Part shown: one piece after another, positions 5,586-5,616 of the stretch
Layout of the letters: each line of letters starts with the position of its first letter
How positions within the stretch are numbered: the stretch's first letter is position 1
Origin: an uncultured Pirellulaceae bacterium
GTDB lineage: Bacteria; Planctomycetota; Planctomycetia; Pirellulales; Pirellulaceae
DNA: 5,616 bases
Direction: 5' to 3'
Assembly (NCBI GenBank): GCA_934255105.1
Contig: CAKQNH010000375.1
Coordinates: 1 to 5,616 of the forward strand
Translations under genes and position numbers: made by a program
Notes under the pieces: model-generated
Told to the model about the DNA's origin: nothing
What the model saw: the letters and a program-made list of their open reading frames with translations, nothing else
Database searches by the model: none

Positions 5586-5616
5586 GACCATTTTTGAGCG
5601 GCTCTGTGTCTAAGGC

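Overview
The window looks like an ordinary chromosomal stretch from a planctomycete, most likely of the Pirellulaceae (Rhodopirellula/Blastopirellula type). This is a judgement from protein style and gene company, not a database match. The clues are a secreted cupredoxin-like protein with a CNIHPWM copper motif, a DUF1844 protein with the IDEDWKTQVQREK-type N-terminus, a small CPXCG-type cysteine-rich protein, weak or absent Shine-Dalgarno sequences at some starts, and moderately GC-rich DNA.

Layout. At the left, on the minus strand, lies hisD (histidinol dehydrogenase, 6-1304). Its reading frame ends in TAA exactly where the family normally continues for about 40 more residues carrying the last zinc-ligand histidine. 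A 535-base divergent intergenic region (1305-1839) follows. It holds a candidate hisD promoter, a 12-base palindrome, a tandem array of a 35-base unit (1500-1630) preceded by a degenerate inverted copy, helically spaced TGCGGC boxes, and a candidate promoter for the next gene. Rightward on the plus strand come a signal-peptide cupredoxin (1840-2712), a 275-base gap with a perfect 10-bp hairpin and a pyrG leader, pyrG (CTP synthase, 2988-4637), a DUF1844 protein (4694-5263) and a 60-residue CPXCG protein (5403-5585). The last 31 bases hold nothing I can call.

How the genes relate. hisD (histidine synthesis) and pyrG (CTP synthesis) are housekeeping enzymes and share no obvious pathway beyond general nucleotide/amino acid metabolism. 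pyrG and the DUF1844 gene are 56 bases apart on the same strand, and a strong hairpin spans the pyrG stop codon, so a shared transcript is plausible. The cupredoxin gene is probably its own unit: it has its own promoter-like upstream region and a hairpin behind it. I see no mobile element, CRISPR array, tRNA or rRNA, and no clear undescribed multi-gene system. The points worth a second look are the hisD C-terminal stop, the intergenic repeat array, the TGCGGC boxes, and the structured leader and 3' end of pyrG.
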